Positions 1 to 8,772 of a stretch of DNA of 64,000 nucleotides are shown one piece after another. Positions within the stretch are counted from its first letter, which is position 1. Each line of letters starts with the position of its first letter. The stretch is from Lysobacter sp. (lineage in GTDB: Bacteria; Pseudomonadota; Gammaproteobacteria; Xanthomonadales; Xanthomonadaceae): positions 1 to 64,000 of the forward strand of contig JASLDW010000089.1 of NCBI GenBank assembly GCA_030151365.1, given 5' to 3'. The notes beneath the pieces were generated by a model. The model was not told where the DNA came from and did no database searches. It saw nothing but the letters and a program-made list of their open reading frames with translations. A program made the translations under genes and the position numbers.

Positions 1-2763
1 GGCGATCGCCGATCTCCTGCAGGCGCTCGCCTGCCACAGGGATACGGAAAACCTGCGATGGGGCCGAACACCTCGGGGCTCGGACAGGTGTACTGGTACA
101 CGGTCGAGCGCGCGCCCGGCGTGGGCAGGCAACAGGTCAACGACATGGACCTGCGCACCTGGCAGGAATGGACGGTGCGGCTGATCCTGCGCACCGCGCC
201 GGGGGTCGACGATGTCAGCTCCTGGGGCGGCGGCGAGCGCCAGTTCCAGGTACGCATCGACCCCGAGCGCCTGTACTCGCGCGGACTCGGTTTCGCCGAC
301 GTGATCAATGCGATTCCCGCCAACAACGGACAGGTCGGCGGCAACGTGATGGACGTCGGTCGCGAGCAATTCCTGGTGCGCGGCCTCGGATTGCTCAAGA
401 CCACCGGCGATATCGGCGCCATCGTGCTCAAGAGCGACGCGGGCTCGCCGGTCTACCTGCGCGATGTCGCGACCGTCGTGGAGGCAGCGGCCCCGCGCTT
501 CGGCGCCGTCACCCGCGATGGCCAGGAAGTGGTGATGGGCCAGGCGCTCGCCCGCATCGGCGAAAACGCCAAGGACGTGGTCGAGGCGGTCAAGGGCAAG
601 CTCGACGTCGTGCGCGCCGCGCTGCCGAAGACCATGGTGCTGCGGCCGATCCACGAGCGCACCGATCTCGTCAACAAGGCGGTTGGCACCGCCGTGCGCG
701 CGCTGGTGGAAGGCTCGCTGCTGGTCGCGGTGATCCTGTTCCTGTTCCTGGGCGAAGTGCGCTCCGCGGTCGTCGTCATCGTCACCCTGCCCCTGGCGAT
801 GCTGATCGCCTTCATCGGCATGCGCCAGGCGGGACTCTCGGCCAACCTGATGTCGCTGGCGGGCCTGGCGATCGGCATCGGCATGATGGTGGACGGCGCG
901 GTGGTGATGGTGGAAAACGCCTTCCGCATCATGGCCGAGCGCCACGAGCGCGGCGAAAACGTCGATCGCACGTCGGCCGTGCTGGCGGCCGCGAAGGAAG
1001 TCGCCAACCCGATCGCCTTCGCCATCACCATCATCATCGTGGTCTTCCTGCCGTTGTTCTCGCTCGAGGGACTGGAAGGCAAGATGTTCAAGCCGATGGC
1101 CTTCAACATCGCCTTCGCGATGGCCGGCTCGCTGATCCTCAGCCTCACTCTGATCCCGGTGCTGGCCGCGCTCATCCTCAAGCCGAAGGAAGAACGTGAC
1201 ACCTGGCTGGTGGCCCGCATCAAGCGCGTCTATCGGCCATTGCTCGACAAGGCGCTGGCGAAGAAGAAAGCGGTGGTGATCGGCGCCGTCACGGCATTGG
1301 TGGCGAGCCTCGCCATGTTCCCCCTTCTCGGCAAGGAATTCATGCCGCAGCTGCAGGAAGGCTCGATCATGTGGCGCGTCACCGGGATTCCCTCGACCTC
1401 GCTGGACGAATCGATCCGCACCAGCAATGTCATCGCCGAGGCTTTCAAGAAGTTCCCGGAAGTCGACACCACGCTGGCGATGATCGGCCGCGCCGAAAAA
1501 GGCGAGACCGCCGACGTCAACTACATGGAGATCTACACCGCGCTGAAACCCGAGAAGGAATGGAAGACGGGCCGCGACATCAAGGGACTGGAGCGCGCCA
1601 TGCAGGAAACGCTGGAAAAGGCCGTGCCCAACGTCGTGCCCGGCTACACCCAGCCGATCCAGATGCGCGTGGAAGAACTGATCTCGGGGGTCCGTGCCAC
1701 CCTGGCCTTGAAACTCTACGGCCAGGACCTGCAACAACTCGACAAGCTCAGCGGCCGGATCAAGACGGCGTTGGGGCGCGTCCCCGGCGTGGCCGACCTG
1801 TCGCTGGAAGCCAACATCGGCAAGCCGCAGATCCGCATCGCGGTGGATCGGGATGCGCTGGCCCGCTACGGCATGAACGCCGAGGACGTGCTGACCATCG
1901 TCCGCAACGGGCTGGGCGGGGAACCGGTGAGCGTGTTGCTCGATGGCGTCAAGCGTTTCGACATCGCCGTGCGCCTCGACGACGCCACCCGCGATTCCGT
2001 CGAAGCCTTGCGGCGCATTCCGCTGCGCACCACTTCCGGCGCGGTGGTGCCGCTGTCGGAAGTGGCCACCGTCAGTGTCGGCGAAGGCTACTCCTTCGTC
2101 CGTCGCGAGCAGTTGCAGCGTTACGCGGTGATCCAGATGGACGTGCGCGGCCGCGACGTCGATAGCTTCGTGAAGGATGCCAACGCCGCCATCGGCCGGC
2201 AGGTCAAGCTGCCACCCGGCTACTGGATCGAATGGGGCGGCGCCTTCGAGAACCAGCAGCGCGCCCTCGCCAAGCTGGCGGTGATCGTGCCGGTGACGAT
2301 CTTCTTCATCTTCGTGCTGCTCTATACCGCCTTCAACTCGGTGAAGTACGCCGCCCTGATCATCGCCAACGTGCCCTTCGCCACCATCGGCGGCCTGCTC
2401 GCGCTGTTCGTCACCGGGCAATACCTGTCGGTGCCTTCGGCGATCGGCTTCATCGCGGTGTTCGGCGTGGCGATGCTCAACGGCATCGTTCTGGTGAGCT
2501 TCCTCAACGAACTGCGCGACAAGGGATTGTCGGTGCGCGAGGCCGTGGTGCAAGGCACCGCATTGCGCCTGCGCCCGGTGCTGATGACCGCGAGCGTGGC
2601 GATCCTGGGTCTGGTGCCGATGCTGCTCTCGACCGGCGTCGGCGCGGAAACGCAGCGGCCGCTTGCGACCGTCGTGGTCGGGGGCTTGATCAGCTCGACA
2701 TTGCTGACGCTGGTCCTGCTGCCGGTGCTGTACGAATGGCTGGAAACGCGCGACGGGCGTTGA
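1..2763 (+). CDS. Heavy-metal efflux RND pump, CusA/CzcA family (5' end missing)
   Basis: Inner-membrane proton-driven pump subunit of a tripartite heavy-metal (Cu/Ag or Co/Zn/Cd) exporter. About 900 residues are visible. Full-length family members have roughly 1030-1050, so about 130 N-terminal residues lie outside the window. The recognisable MGPNTSGLG segment begins at base 58. The fourth transmembrane helix carries the family's acidic relay in GMMVDGAVVMVEN (bases about 877-915), and a second hydrophobic block with GVAMLNGIVLVSF lies near 2467-2505. The methionine-rich context is suggestive of Cu/Ag but does not settle the substrate. In the first 30 bases the family-like reading moves between two frames, so a frameshift or sequence-end error there is possible. 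The partner membrane-fusion and outer-membrane genes would be upstream. A terminator follows directly. Confidence 0.9.
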   Translation, partial: GDRRSPAGARLPQGYGKPAMGPNTSGLGQVYWYTVERAPGVGRQQVNDMDLRTWQEWTVRLILRTAPGVDDVSSWGGGERQFQVRIDPERLYSRGLGFADVINAIPANNGQVGGNVMDVGREQFLVRGLGLLKTTGDIGAIVLKSDAGSPVYLRDVATVVEAAAPRFGAVTRDGQEVVMGQALARIGENAKDVVEAVKGKLDVVRAALPKTMVLRPIHERTDLVNKAVGTAVRALVEGSLLVAVILFLFLGEVRSAVVVIVTLPLAMLIAFIGMRQAGLSANLMSLAGLAIGIGMMVDGAVVMVENAFRIMAERHERGENVDRTSAVLAAAKEVANPIAFAITIIIVVFLPLFSLEGLEGKMFKPMAFNIAFAMAGSLILSLTLIPVLAALILKPKEERDTWLVARIKRVYRPLLDKALAKKKAVVIGAVTALVASLAMFPLLGKEFMPQLQEGSIMWRVTGIPSTSLDESIRTSNVIAEAFKKFPEVDTTLAMIGRAEKGETADVNYMEIYTALKPEKEWKTGRDIKGLERAMQETLEKAVPNVVPGYTQPIQMRVEELISGVRATLALKLYGQDLQQLDKLSGRIKTALGRVPGVADLSLEANIGKPQIRIAVDRDALARYGMNAEDVLTIVRNGLGGEPVSVLLDGVKRFDIAVRLDDATRDSVEALRRIPLRTTSGAVVPLSEVATVSVGEGYSFVRREQLQRYAVIQMDVRGRDVDSFVKDANAAIGRQVKLPPGYWIEWGGAFENQQRALAKLAVIVPVTIFFIFVLLYTAFNSVKYAALIIANVPFATIGGLLALFVTGQYLSVPSAIGFIAVFGVAMLNGIVLVSFLNELRDKGLSVREAVVQGTALRLRPVLMTASVAILGLVPMLLSTGVGAETQRPLATVVVGGLISSTLLTLVLLPVLYEWLETRDGR

Positions 2764-2768
2764 CCATG

Positions 2769-2794
2769 AAAAGGCCGCCCTCGGGCGGCCTTTT
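2769..2794. terminator. Bidirectional intrinsic terminator
   Basis: A GC-rich hairpin (GGCCGCC / GGCGGCC, loop CTCG) is flanked by AAAA on the left and TTTT on the right. It can therefore end transcription from both sides. It sits between the convergent RND pump and the OmpA-like lipoprotein gene. Confidence 0.85.
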
Positions 2795-2817
2795 CCTTCC
2801 CGCTTGATCGAACGGAA

Positions 2818-3501
2818 TCAGGTGCCGTTGCCGGTCAGCGGCACCAGGCGGATCTCGACGCGGCGATTGGCGGCGCGCCCGGCATCGGTGTTGTTGTCGG
2901 CGATCGGGTACTGGAAGTTGTAGCCATGCGTTTCCATGCGCACCGGCTGCACGCCCTGTGCCGACAGGTAACTGGCGACCGATTGCGCGCGCTGCTCGGA
3001 AATGCGCTGGTTCACCGCGACGGTGCCGACATTGTCGGTATGGCCGTTGATCTCGACGATGGTCTGGTTGTACTGCGAGATGGTGTGGGCGATGTTGTTC
3101 AGGGCCGGATAGAACTGCGGCTTGACGTCGGTCTTGTTGAAATCGAAGGTCACGCCATCCGGCAGGTTGAGCTTGATGACGTCGCCGTCGCGCTGCACCT
3201 GCACACCCGTGCCTTGCGTCTGGCGGCGCAATTCGGCTTCCTGGCGATCCTGGTAGGCGCCGATGCCGGCGCCCGCAAGCGCGCCGATGCCGGCACCGAG
3301 CATGGCCTTCTCGCGGCGGTTTTTCGCACTGGTGCCGGCCAGCAGGCCGACCGCGGTACCGATGCCGGCGCCGATCAGCGCGCCGCGACCGGTGCGGTTG
3401 GGATCATTGGGATCGTTGGTCTGTCCGGTGTAACTGGCGCAACCGGCCAGCATGCTCACCACGATGGCAGCGACCACGCCTGCCTTGATCGAAAAATTCA
3501 T
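2818..3501 (-). CDS. OmpA-family lipoprotein with glycine-zipper region (YiaD-like)
   Basis: Outer-membrane lipoprotein expected to bind peptidoglycan. It has 227 residues. The N-terminal signal ends in a lipobox LAGC with Cys21 as the lipidation site. Residues about 40-85 are glycine-rich (GALIGAGIGTAVG, GAGIGALAGAGIG), a glycine-zipper segment that may sit in the membrane. Residues about 115-225 form an OmpA C-terminal domain with NGHTDNVG and the following QRISEQRAQSV helix, which bind diaminopimelate in the family. The order and length match YiaD-type proteins. The gene stands alone, with a terminator downstream and a divergent 90-bp gap upstream. Confidence 0.88.
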   Translation of the reverse strand: MNFSIKAGVVAAIVVSMLAGCASYTGQTNDPNDPNRTGRGALIGAGIGTAVGLLAGTSAKNRREKAMLGAGIGALAGAGIGAYQDRQEAELRRQTQGTGVQVQRDGDVIKLNLPDGVTFDFNKTDVKPQFYPALNNIAHTISQYNQTIVEINGHTDNVGTVAVNQRISEQRAQSVASYLSAQGVQPVRMETHGYNFQYPIADNNTDAGRAANRRVEIRLVPLTGNGT

Positions 3502-3593
3502 CCGGATTCTCCATGCATCGGGGGATGCACAGACTATCCGGATGGATCATTAACGCCGTGTGGACGCTGCCGCCGGCAGGAGCGCCGCCATCG

Positions 3594-4517
3594 TCAATCC
3601 AGCTTCACCAGCAGGTGCTTGGCGATGCGGCCATGGACGCGCCCGATCGCGCGGACCAGATGCAGTGTCAGCACCAGCAATGCCACGCCGGCCAGCACCA
3701 CGATCGGCCACAACCAGAAGGCCGACGCGGAATCCGACAACATCACGTCGCCGATCCACACGTGGTAGTCGTTGAAATCGCCGAACCAGTCGGCCAGCGG
3801 CGACGCGATCAGCGCCAGCGCCGTGGTCATGCCGGTGACGGCGATGGTGAAATAGACGATTCCAAGCGGCAGCATCAGCAGGAAATACAGGAAGGTCGAC
3901 CAGGTGCGCGGGTCGAGGAACATGTCCTTGATGCGTTCCAGGACCGGGCGATCGCGATCGTGGTAGACGATGCGGCGCGGCATGCGTTCCCCCAGCATCG
4001 TTTCGACGATGCGCCCTTCCACCAGCGACAGGATCCGCGTGGCGCCGATGAACAGCAGGAACAGCGGGATGCCGATGATCAGGACGCTCATGCCGAACGA
4101 CAGGCTGATGCCGGTCACCGTCCAGGTGAAATAGAAGATGCCGGTCGCCAGCGACAGCAACATGTAGAACAGCGCGCCGTAGGTGTAAGGATCGCTGAAG
4201 ACGCCGAACACGCCGCGCAGCCACGACGTCTTGCGGATGTCGGCGCGCACCTGCGGACGCGGCGGACGCAACGCTTCCTGAACTTTCACTTCGGTGTCGC
4301 GGTAGATGTCGGCGACTTCGTCGGGCGCGCCGTAGCTCGACGCCACCGCGGCGATCACCTCGCCCTCGGACTTGCCGGGGTTTTCGGCCATCTCGGATCG
4401 CAGGTATTCCTCGGCGTCGTACAACGCGTCCTGGATCATCGCGGGGTCGGCCCCCGTGAGCGAACGGCGCAGGTGTTCGAGATAGTCGGGAATGCTGGTC
4501 GGCAGCGTGGTGTTCAT
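3594..4517 (-). CDS. HAAS-type signalling membrane protein, partner of PadR
   Basis: 307 residues from ATG 4517. The first 75 or so residues form an alpha-helical acidic domain (IPDYLEHLRRSL, then APDEVADIYRD) that resembles the HAAS (HTH-associated alpha-helical signalling) domain found beside PadR regulators. It is followed by about six to eight membrane segments arranged as two similar blocks, each with an amphipathic stretch before the helices (compare FSDPYTYGALFYMLL and FLDPRTWSTFLYFLL), like the putative-sensor membrane domain. The start overlaps the padR stop by four bases (ATGA), so translation is probably coupled. The role is inferred: a membrane sensor or effector controlled by, or acting on, the PadR protein. 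A longer reading to 4580 overlaps padR too deeply to be likely. Confidence 0.72.
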   Translation of the reverse strand: MNTTLPTSIPDYLEHLRRSLTGADPAMIQDALYDAEEYLRSEMAENPGKSEGEVIAAVASSYGAPDEVADIYRDTEVKVQEALRPPRPQVRADIRKTSWLRGVFGVFSDPYTYGALFYMLLSLATGIFYFTWTVTGISLSFGMSVLIIGIPLFLLFIGATRILSLVEGRIVETMLGERMPRRIVYHDRDRPVLERIKDMFLDPRTWSTFLYFLLMLPLGIVYFTIAVTGMTTALALIASPLADWFGDFNDYHVWIGDVMLSDSASAFWLWPIVVLAGVALLVLTLHLVRAIGRVHGRIAKHLLVKLD

Positions 4518-4870
4518 GCCCTGGCCCCTTTGAGGACGGAATCGACGGAATCGCGGGTTTCGCGCCAGGCTTCGGCCCAAGCGCGCAGCGCGGTGCGGCC
4601 CGCGGCGGTGATCTGGTAGCAGCGGCGCGGCGGTCCGCTGCTGGAAGGTTCGATCGAGCTGGACAGCAGTCCGGCGCCTTCGAGGTTGCGCAGGACCGGA
4701 TACAGCGCGCTCTGCTTGCCGGCCAGCACGCCGCCGCCATCGCGTTCGAGCTGCTTGGCGATCAGGTAGCCGTGCATGGGTTCGGTCGCGGATTCGACCA
4801 CCGCCAGCAAGGCCAGCGCCACCGTCCCGGCACTCAGCTCTTTGTGGAATTTGCGCAGGCTGTCGTCCAT
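4514..4870 (-). CDS. PadR-family transcriptional regulator
   Basis: 118 residues. A winged-helix PadR domain covers most of the protein. MHGYLIAKQLER and SALYPVLRNLEGAGLL are the recognition-helix region, and RRCYQITAAGRTAL is the wing. It lacks the long C-terminal helical domain of subfamily 1, so it is a short (subfamily 2-like) PadR. It is first in a two-gene unit with the HAAS-type membrane protein, overlapping it by four bases. PadR proteins usually repress their own operon, and the AT-rich stretch just upstream (4909-4940) is the natural place for the operator. Confidence 0.85.
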   Translation of the reverse strand: MDDSLRKFHKELSAGTVALALLAVVESATEPMHGYLIAKQLERDGGGVLAGKQSALYPVLRNLEGAGLLSSSIEPSSSGPPRRCYQITAAGRTALRAWAEAWRETRDSVDSVLKGARA

Positions 4871-4908
4871 TGCCGCGGGCCTGTCGGCCCTCTTCCTCTA
4901 TGTTGGAG

Positions 4909-4940
4909 TCGATACTAGTGTTGATTTCGATATAGCGAAT
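4909..4940 (-). promoter_or_regulatory. Candidate promoter/operator of the padR operon
   Basis: This is a locally AT-rich patch in GC-rich surroundings, 39-70 bases upstream of the padR start. It contains TCGATA twice as a direct repeat (4909-4914 and 4927-4932) and, on the minus strand, a TAGTAT hexamer (4912-4917) that could be a -10 element. No good -35 is visible. Assignment to PadR is by position only. Confidence 0.3.
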
Positions 4941-4981
4941 GTGCTGGTAGTCATGGTGGTGATCAAAGCTCGCCCGGCTGT

Positions 4982-5094
4982 GCGCCTATCGCGGTTGTCT
5001 GCAACCGCCGACACGCCGTGAATACGTCCATGTAGGCTCATACGCAGCATCCATGCTGCGTATGGTCGGCTCTGCAGACGAACCGCATAGGCGC
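4982..5094. repeat. Nested hairpin element (REP-like or small mobile repeat)
   Basis: This occupies much of the 323-base gap between padR (4870) and the cyclophilin gene (5194). The centre is a perfect 12-bp inverted repeat, 5039-5050 with 5053-5064 (CATACGCAGCAT / ATGCTGCGTATG), separated by two bases. Around it, outer arms also pair: 4982-4989 with 5087-5094, 4991-4996 with 5081-5086, and 4997-5003 with 5073-5079, leaving only single-base bulges at 4990 and 5080. The whole can fold as a long cruciform or RNA hairpin of about 113 nt. No coding capacity is evident. I saw no second copy in the window. The rest of the gap (5095-5193) holds only the promoter region of the next gene. Confidence 0.65.
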
Positions 5095-5193
5095 CGCCGG
5101 TGGTGGCTTTCTCGGGTGTGGAGTTCAAAGGCCGGAGCCGTGCGCGTGTTGCTACCTCCACGCTATCCTCCCGACATCATTTGGAGGATCAAC

Positions 5194-6120
5194 ATGCCCA
5201 AGACCGCCGCCCTGCTCGTTCCTCTGCTGTGCGCCATCGCGTTCACCGCCGGCGCTGCCGATACGCCGCAAGCCGCCAAGCAGCGCAGCAGCAAGGAGAT
5301 CATCGACGGTGCGCCGGCTTCTGCCTGGTATCGGCCCGATCCGCAGAACACGCTCTATATGGACGTCAACGGCGGGCGCGTGGTGATCGAGTTGGCGCCG
5401 CAATTCGCGCCCGAACACGTCGCCAACATCCGCGCCCTCGCCCATGGCAAGTTCTGGGACGGGCTGTCGGTCTATCGATCGCAGGACAATTTCGTCGTCC
5501 AGTTCGGCGATCCCGATGCCGACGAAGCCGGCAAGGCCAAGCCCTACCCGGCGCCGGCGAAGCAGCATCTCCCCGCCGAATTCGATCGCCCGGCGAAAGG
5601 ACTGGCATTCACCGCGCTGCCCGACCGTGATGGCTGGGCGCCTGAAGTCGGCTTCTCCGGCGATTTCCCCGCCGCGCGCGATCCGAAAACCGGCCGTGCA
5701 TGGATGACGCATTGCTACGGCACGCTCGGTGCCGGTCGCAGCAACGCACTCGACAGCAGCAATGGCGCCGAACTCTATGTCGTCACCGGACAGGCGCCGC
5801 GCCAGCTCGATCTCAACATCACCACCGTCGGTCGCGTGTTGAAGGGCATGCAATACCTGAGCGCGATCCATCGCGGCCCCGATCCGATGGGCATGTTCGA
5901 CAAGCCGGAGATGCGCGTGCCGATCACCGCCATTCATCTCGCCAGCGACCTGCCGCCGGAACAGCGCGAGGCGATCGAGGTGCTGCGCAGCGACAGCCCG
6001 CAATTCGCCGAACTGATCGAGAACCGCCGCAATCGCCAGGACGGCTGGTACGTGCACAAGTCCGGCCACATCGACATCTGCAATATCTCGCCGGTGGTGC
6101 GCGGCGTTCCGCAACGCTGA
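5194..6120 (+). CDS. Secreted cyclophilin-type peptidyl-prolyl isomerase
   Basis: 308 residues from ATG 5194, which has a GGAGG site about seven bases upstream and begins an evident signal peptide (MPKTAALLVPLLCAIAFTAG, cleavage near residue 23). The same frame is open further upstream, but without a signal or ribosome-binding site. The cyclophilin fold is recognisable from GGRVVIELAPQFAPEHVANI and VQFGDPD, and later from TLGAGRSNALDSSNGAELYVV and the TTVGRVLKGM strand. It is longer than the minimal 165-residue domain, with a family-specific insert rich in proline and charged residues between the two halves. It probably acts in periplasmic protein folding. It is monocistronic, with its own promoter region next to the nested hairpin element. 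Confidence 0.82.
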   Translation: MPKTAALLVPLLCAIAFTAGAADTPQAAKQRSSKEIIDGAPASAWYRPDPQNTLYMDVNGGRVVIELAPQFAPEHVANIRALAHGKFWDGLSVYRSQDNFVVQFGDPDADEAGKAKPYPAPAKQHLPAEFDRPAKGLAFTALPDRDGWAPEVGFSGDFPAARDPKTGRAWMTHCYGTLGAGRSNALDSSNGAELYVVTGQAPRQLDLNITTVGRVLKGMQYLSAIHRGPDPMGMFDKPEMRVPITAIHLASDLPPEQREAIEVLRSDSPQFAELIENRRNRQDGWYVHKSGHIDICNISPVVRGVPQR

Positions 6121-6183
6121 TTCATTCACGCATCGCCATCACAACAGGTCTATGCTGGGCACGGCTCCCGAGGAGACCGTGCC

Positions 6184-6480
6184 ATGCCGATGATGCGCGC
6201 GAGGATGACCGGCAGCGACGATCAGGTTCGCACCATGCTGAACCTGATCGACAGCATGGACGGCATCCATTCGATCGAAGAGGTTGACGACCTGATGCCG
6301 CACCTCGACGACTGGGATTCCAGCTCGGCGGGACTGAGCGACCTGGTCGGGCCGAAAGTGCACGAGATCGAACTCGATCTCGCCAACAACGCCACCGCCG
6401 GGCGCGTGCAACGCGAGATGGAAGCGCTGGCGTTCGACCTCGACATGCTGGTCGAGATCAGCGGCGACGACGAGACCTAG
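6184..6480 (+). CDS. Small acidic protein of unknown function
   Basis: 98 residues. I do not recognise a family. The start at 6184 is preceded by GAGGAG at a suitable distance. The protein is strongly acidic (many Asp and Glu, for example HLDDWDSSSAG and ISGDDET), has no signal peptide, membrane segment or Cys, and is predicted mainly helical. Codon use matches the neighbours. It lies alone between the cyclophilin and the M1 peptidase with short gaps on both sides. Confidence 0.6.
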   Translation: MPMMRARMTGSDDQVRTMLNLIDSMDGIHSIEEVDDLMPHLDDWDSSSAGLSDLVGPKVHEIELDLANNATAGRVQREMEALAFDLDMLVEISGDDET

Positions 6481-6564
6481 AACAGCCTCACCCCTGCCAT
6501 TGGTCAGGGTTGCAGTGCGTTCCCCGCCGGCTCACTCTTGCGTGATCCATCGGGGACCCCTCTC

Positions 6565-8772
6565 ATGCGCACTTGGCGTTCAAGTCTCGTTCCGCTCGCT
6601 TGCCTCGCGGTCGTCCTGCCGTTGGCGGCACGGATCACGCCCTCCTCGCCGACACTGGCGCCGACGGCAACCGAAGCCGCGGCGACACCTGCTGCATCCT
6701 GCCCGACGATTCCGTTGGCCGCCGCCGATGCCGCGGCGCCGACCGCGGCGAGTTCGCCCGATGCCTGGGGCGGTCCGCGCAAGGCCGATGCCGCGACGTT
6801 GTCCGATCGCGTGGTCAAGTACGCCATCGACGCGACCCTAGATCCGGTCAAGCACACTGTCGCCGGCCGCGAACAGCTGACCTGGCGCAACCGCAGCAAC
6901 CAGCCGGTGTGCAGCGTCTACCTGCACCTCTACCTCAACGGCTTCGAAAGCAACGGCAGCACCTTCTTCAGCGAACGCAACCGCGGCTTCAAGTTCCGCA
7001 GCGAAGTCGCCACCGGCGACAACGATTGGGGCTACATCCGCCTCGATTCGATCAAGCAGGGCGAACAGGTCGCGCGCTGGAGCTACGTCCATCCCGACAA
7101 CGGCCCCGAGACCGACCACACCGTGGTCCGCGTCGATCTGCCGCAACCGGTCGCCGCCGGCGCCAGCACCACCTTCGACATCGCCTTCTTCGACCAGCTG
7201 CCGCGCGTGGTCGCGCGTACCGGCTACTTCGACACCTTCCACCTGGTCGGCCAGTGGTTCCCGAAGATCGGCGTGCTGGAACTGCCGGGCGAACGCGGTG
7301 CGACCGCAACGCGCTGGAATGCCCACGAGTTCCACATGAACAGCGAGTTCTACGCCGACTTCGGCAGCTTCGACGTGACGTTGCACGTGCCGAAGGGATA
7401 CACCGTCGGCGCCACCGGCGAACTCCAGGGCACGCCGGTCGAGAACGGCAACCTGGTGTCGTATCGCTACACCCAGGACGACGTCCACGACTTCGCCTGG
7501 ACCGCCGACAACAAGACGGCGACGCCGCTGGAAGCGACATGGACGCATCCCGGCAGCCCGCCGGTGAAGGTGCGGGTGTTGGTGCCACGCGAATACGCGA
7601 TGGACGCCCAGCCGGTACTGAAGGCGACCCTCGATTCGCTGACCTATTTCTCCGACACGCTGGGGCCATACCCCTATCGCACGGTCACCGCGGTGGTGCC
7701 GCCGCACAACGCCGACGAAGCCGGCGGCATGGAATACCCGACCTTCTTCACCGCCGACCACGCCAAGGACTTCTCTCCGGGCACGACCGGCCAATACCTG
7801 ATCGACTTCGTCACCATCCACGAATTCGGCCACGGTTATTTCTACGGCATCCTCGCGTCCAACGAATTCGAGGAGCCGGCGCTCGACGAAGGCGTCAACC
7901 AGTACTGGGACGACCGCATGCTCAGCGATCGCCACCAGGCGCTGTCGCTGGCATCGAGCTTCAGCAAGCGCTTCGGCCTGGCGACGGTCATGCCGTTGCG
8001 CGCGCTCGAACGCCTCACAGCCGGACTGGATGATCCGAAGGATCCGGTCGGCGAGAACTCCTGGGATCGCCTGCCCGGCAGCTACAACACGGTGTATTCG
8101 CGCACCGCGACGATGCTCAACGACATCGAGGCGCAGATCGGCCACGAATCGATGGGCCGCGCGATGAAGTTCTACTACGAACGCTGGAAGTTCCGCCATC
8201 CGACGCTCGTCGATTTCCGCGATGCGCTGGCCGAAGGCAGCGGTCGCCCGGACGTGGTGAATCGTTCGTTCGACATCGCGGTGTTCAACGCCCGCAAGAT
8301 CGACGACCGCGTCGCCAGCATCGACGTCCGCGAGCAAACCCCGGGCAACGGCTATCGCCTGGTCGACGGCAAACGCACGGTGATGACGCAGGCCGAGGTC
8401 GACAAGTCGATCGAGGATACCCGCGCCGCATGGAAGAAGCAGCATCCGGATGCCAAGGACGGCGGCCCGTATCCGTTCGAGTCCACCGTGGTGGTGCGCC
8501 GCGACGGCGCGGCGGTGCCGCAACAACTGAAAGTCACGTTCGACGACGGGAGCGTCAAGATGGTGAACTTCGACGGGGACCAGCGCTGGTTCCGCTACCA
8601 GTGGAGCGGCCCTGCAAAGGTGGTGAAGGCCGAGCTGGATCCGCAGGGCCTGCACGGCATGGATGTCTCGCAGATCGACAACGGTCGTACCGTCGAACCG
8701 CACCGGATGTCGTTGGCGACGCGCGCGATGGGCTGGCTGCAGCTGGCGATCGCGCAGGGGCAGCTGCTGTGA
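6565..8772 (+). CDS. M1-family metallopeptidase (aminopeptidase N-like)
   Basis: 735 residues from ATG 6565. A TTG at 6538 is a less likely start. A hydrophobic N-terminus (LVPLACLAVVLPLAA) suggests export or membrane anchoring, followed by a low-complexity Ala/Pro/Thr linker. The zinc site is complete: HEFGH with His419 first, then 18 residues to the third ligand in ALDEGVNQYWDDR. The exopeptidase motif, usually GxMEN, is GGMEY here. That fits M1-like peptidases found in many proteobacteria and may alter substrate choice. The N-terminal beta domain is typical of M1. The stop overlaps the next gene by four bases (GTGA), so the downstream membrane protein is translationally coupled. Confidence 0.88.
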   Translation: MRTWRSSLVPLACLAVVLPLAARITPSSPTLAPTATEAAATPAASCPTIPLAAADAAAPTAASSPDAWGGPRKADAATLSDRVVKYAIDATLDPVKHTVAGREQLTWRNRSNQPVCSVYLHLYLNGFESNGSTFFSERNRGFKFRSEVATGDNDWGYIRLDSIKQGEQVARWSYVHPDNGPETDHTVVRVDLPQPVAAGASTTFDIAFFDQLPRVVARTGYFDTFHLVGQWFPKIGVLELPGERGATATRWNAHEFHMNSEFYADFGSFDVTLHVPKGYTVGATGELQGTPVENGNLVSYRYTQDDVHDFAWTADNKTATPLEATWTHPGSPPVKVRVLVPREYAMDAQPVLKATLDSLTYFSDTLGPYPYRTVTAVVPPHNADEAGGMEYPTFFTADHAKDFSPGTTGQYLIDFVTIHEFGHGYFYGILASNEFEEPALDEGVNQYWDDRMLSDRHQALSLASSFSKRFGLATVMPLRALERLTAGLDDPKDPVGENSWDRLPGSYNTVYSRTATMLNDIEAQIGHESMGRAMKFYYERWKFRHPTLVDFRDALAEGSGRPDVVNRSFDIAVFNARKIDDRVASIDVREQTPGNGYRLVDGKRTVMTQAEVDKSIEDTRAAWKKQHPDAKDGGPYPFESTVVVRRDGAAVPQQLKVTFDDGSVKMVNFDGDQRWFRYQWSGPAKVVKAELDPQGLHGMDVSQIDNGRTVEPHRMSLATRAMGWLQLAIAQGQLL

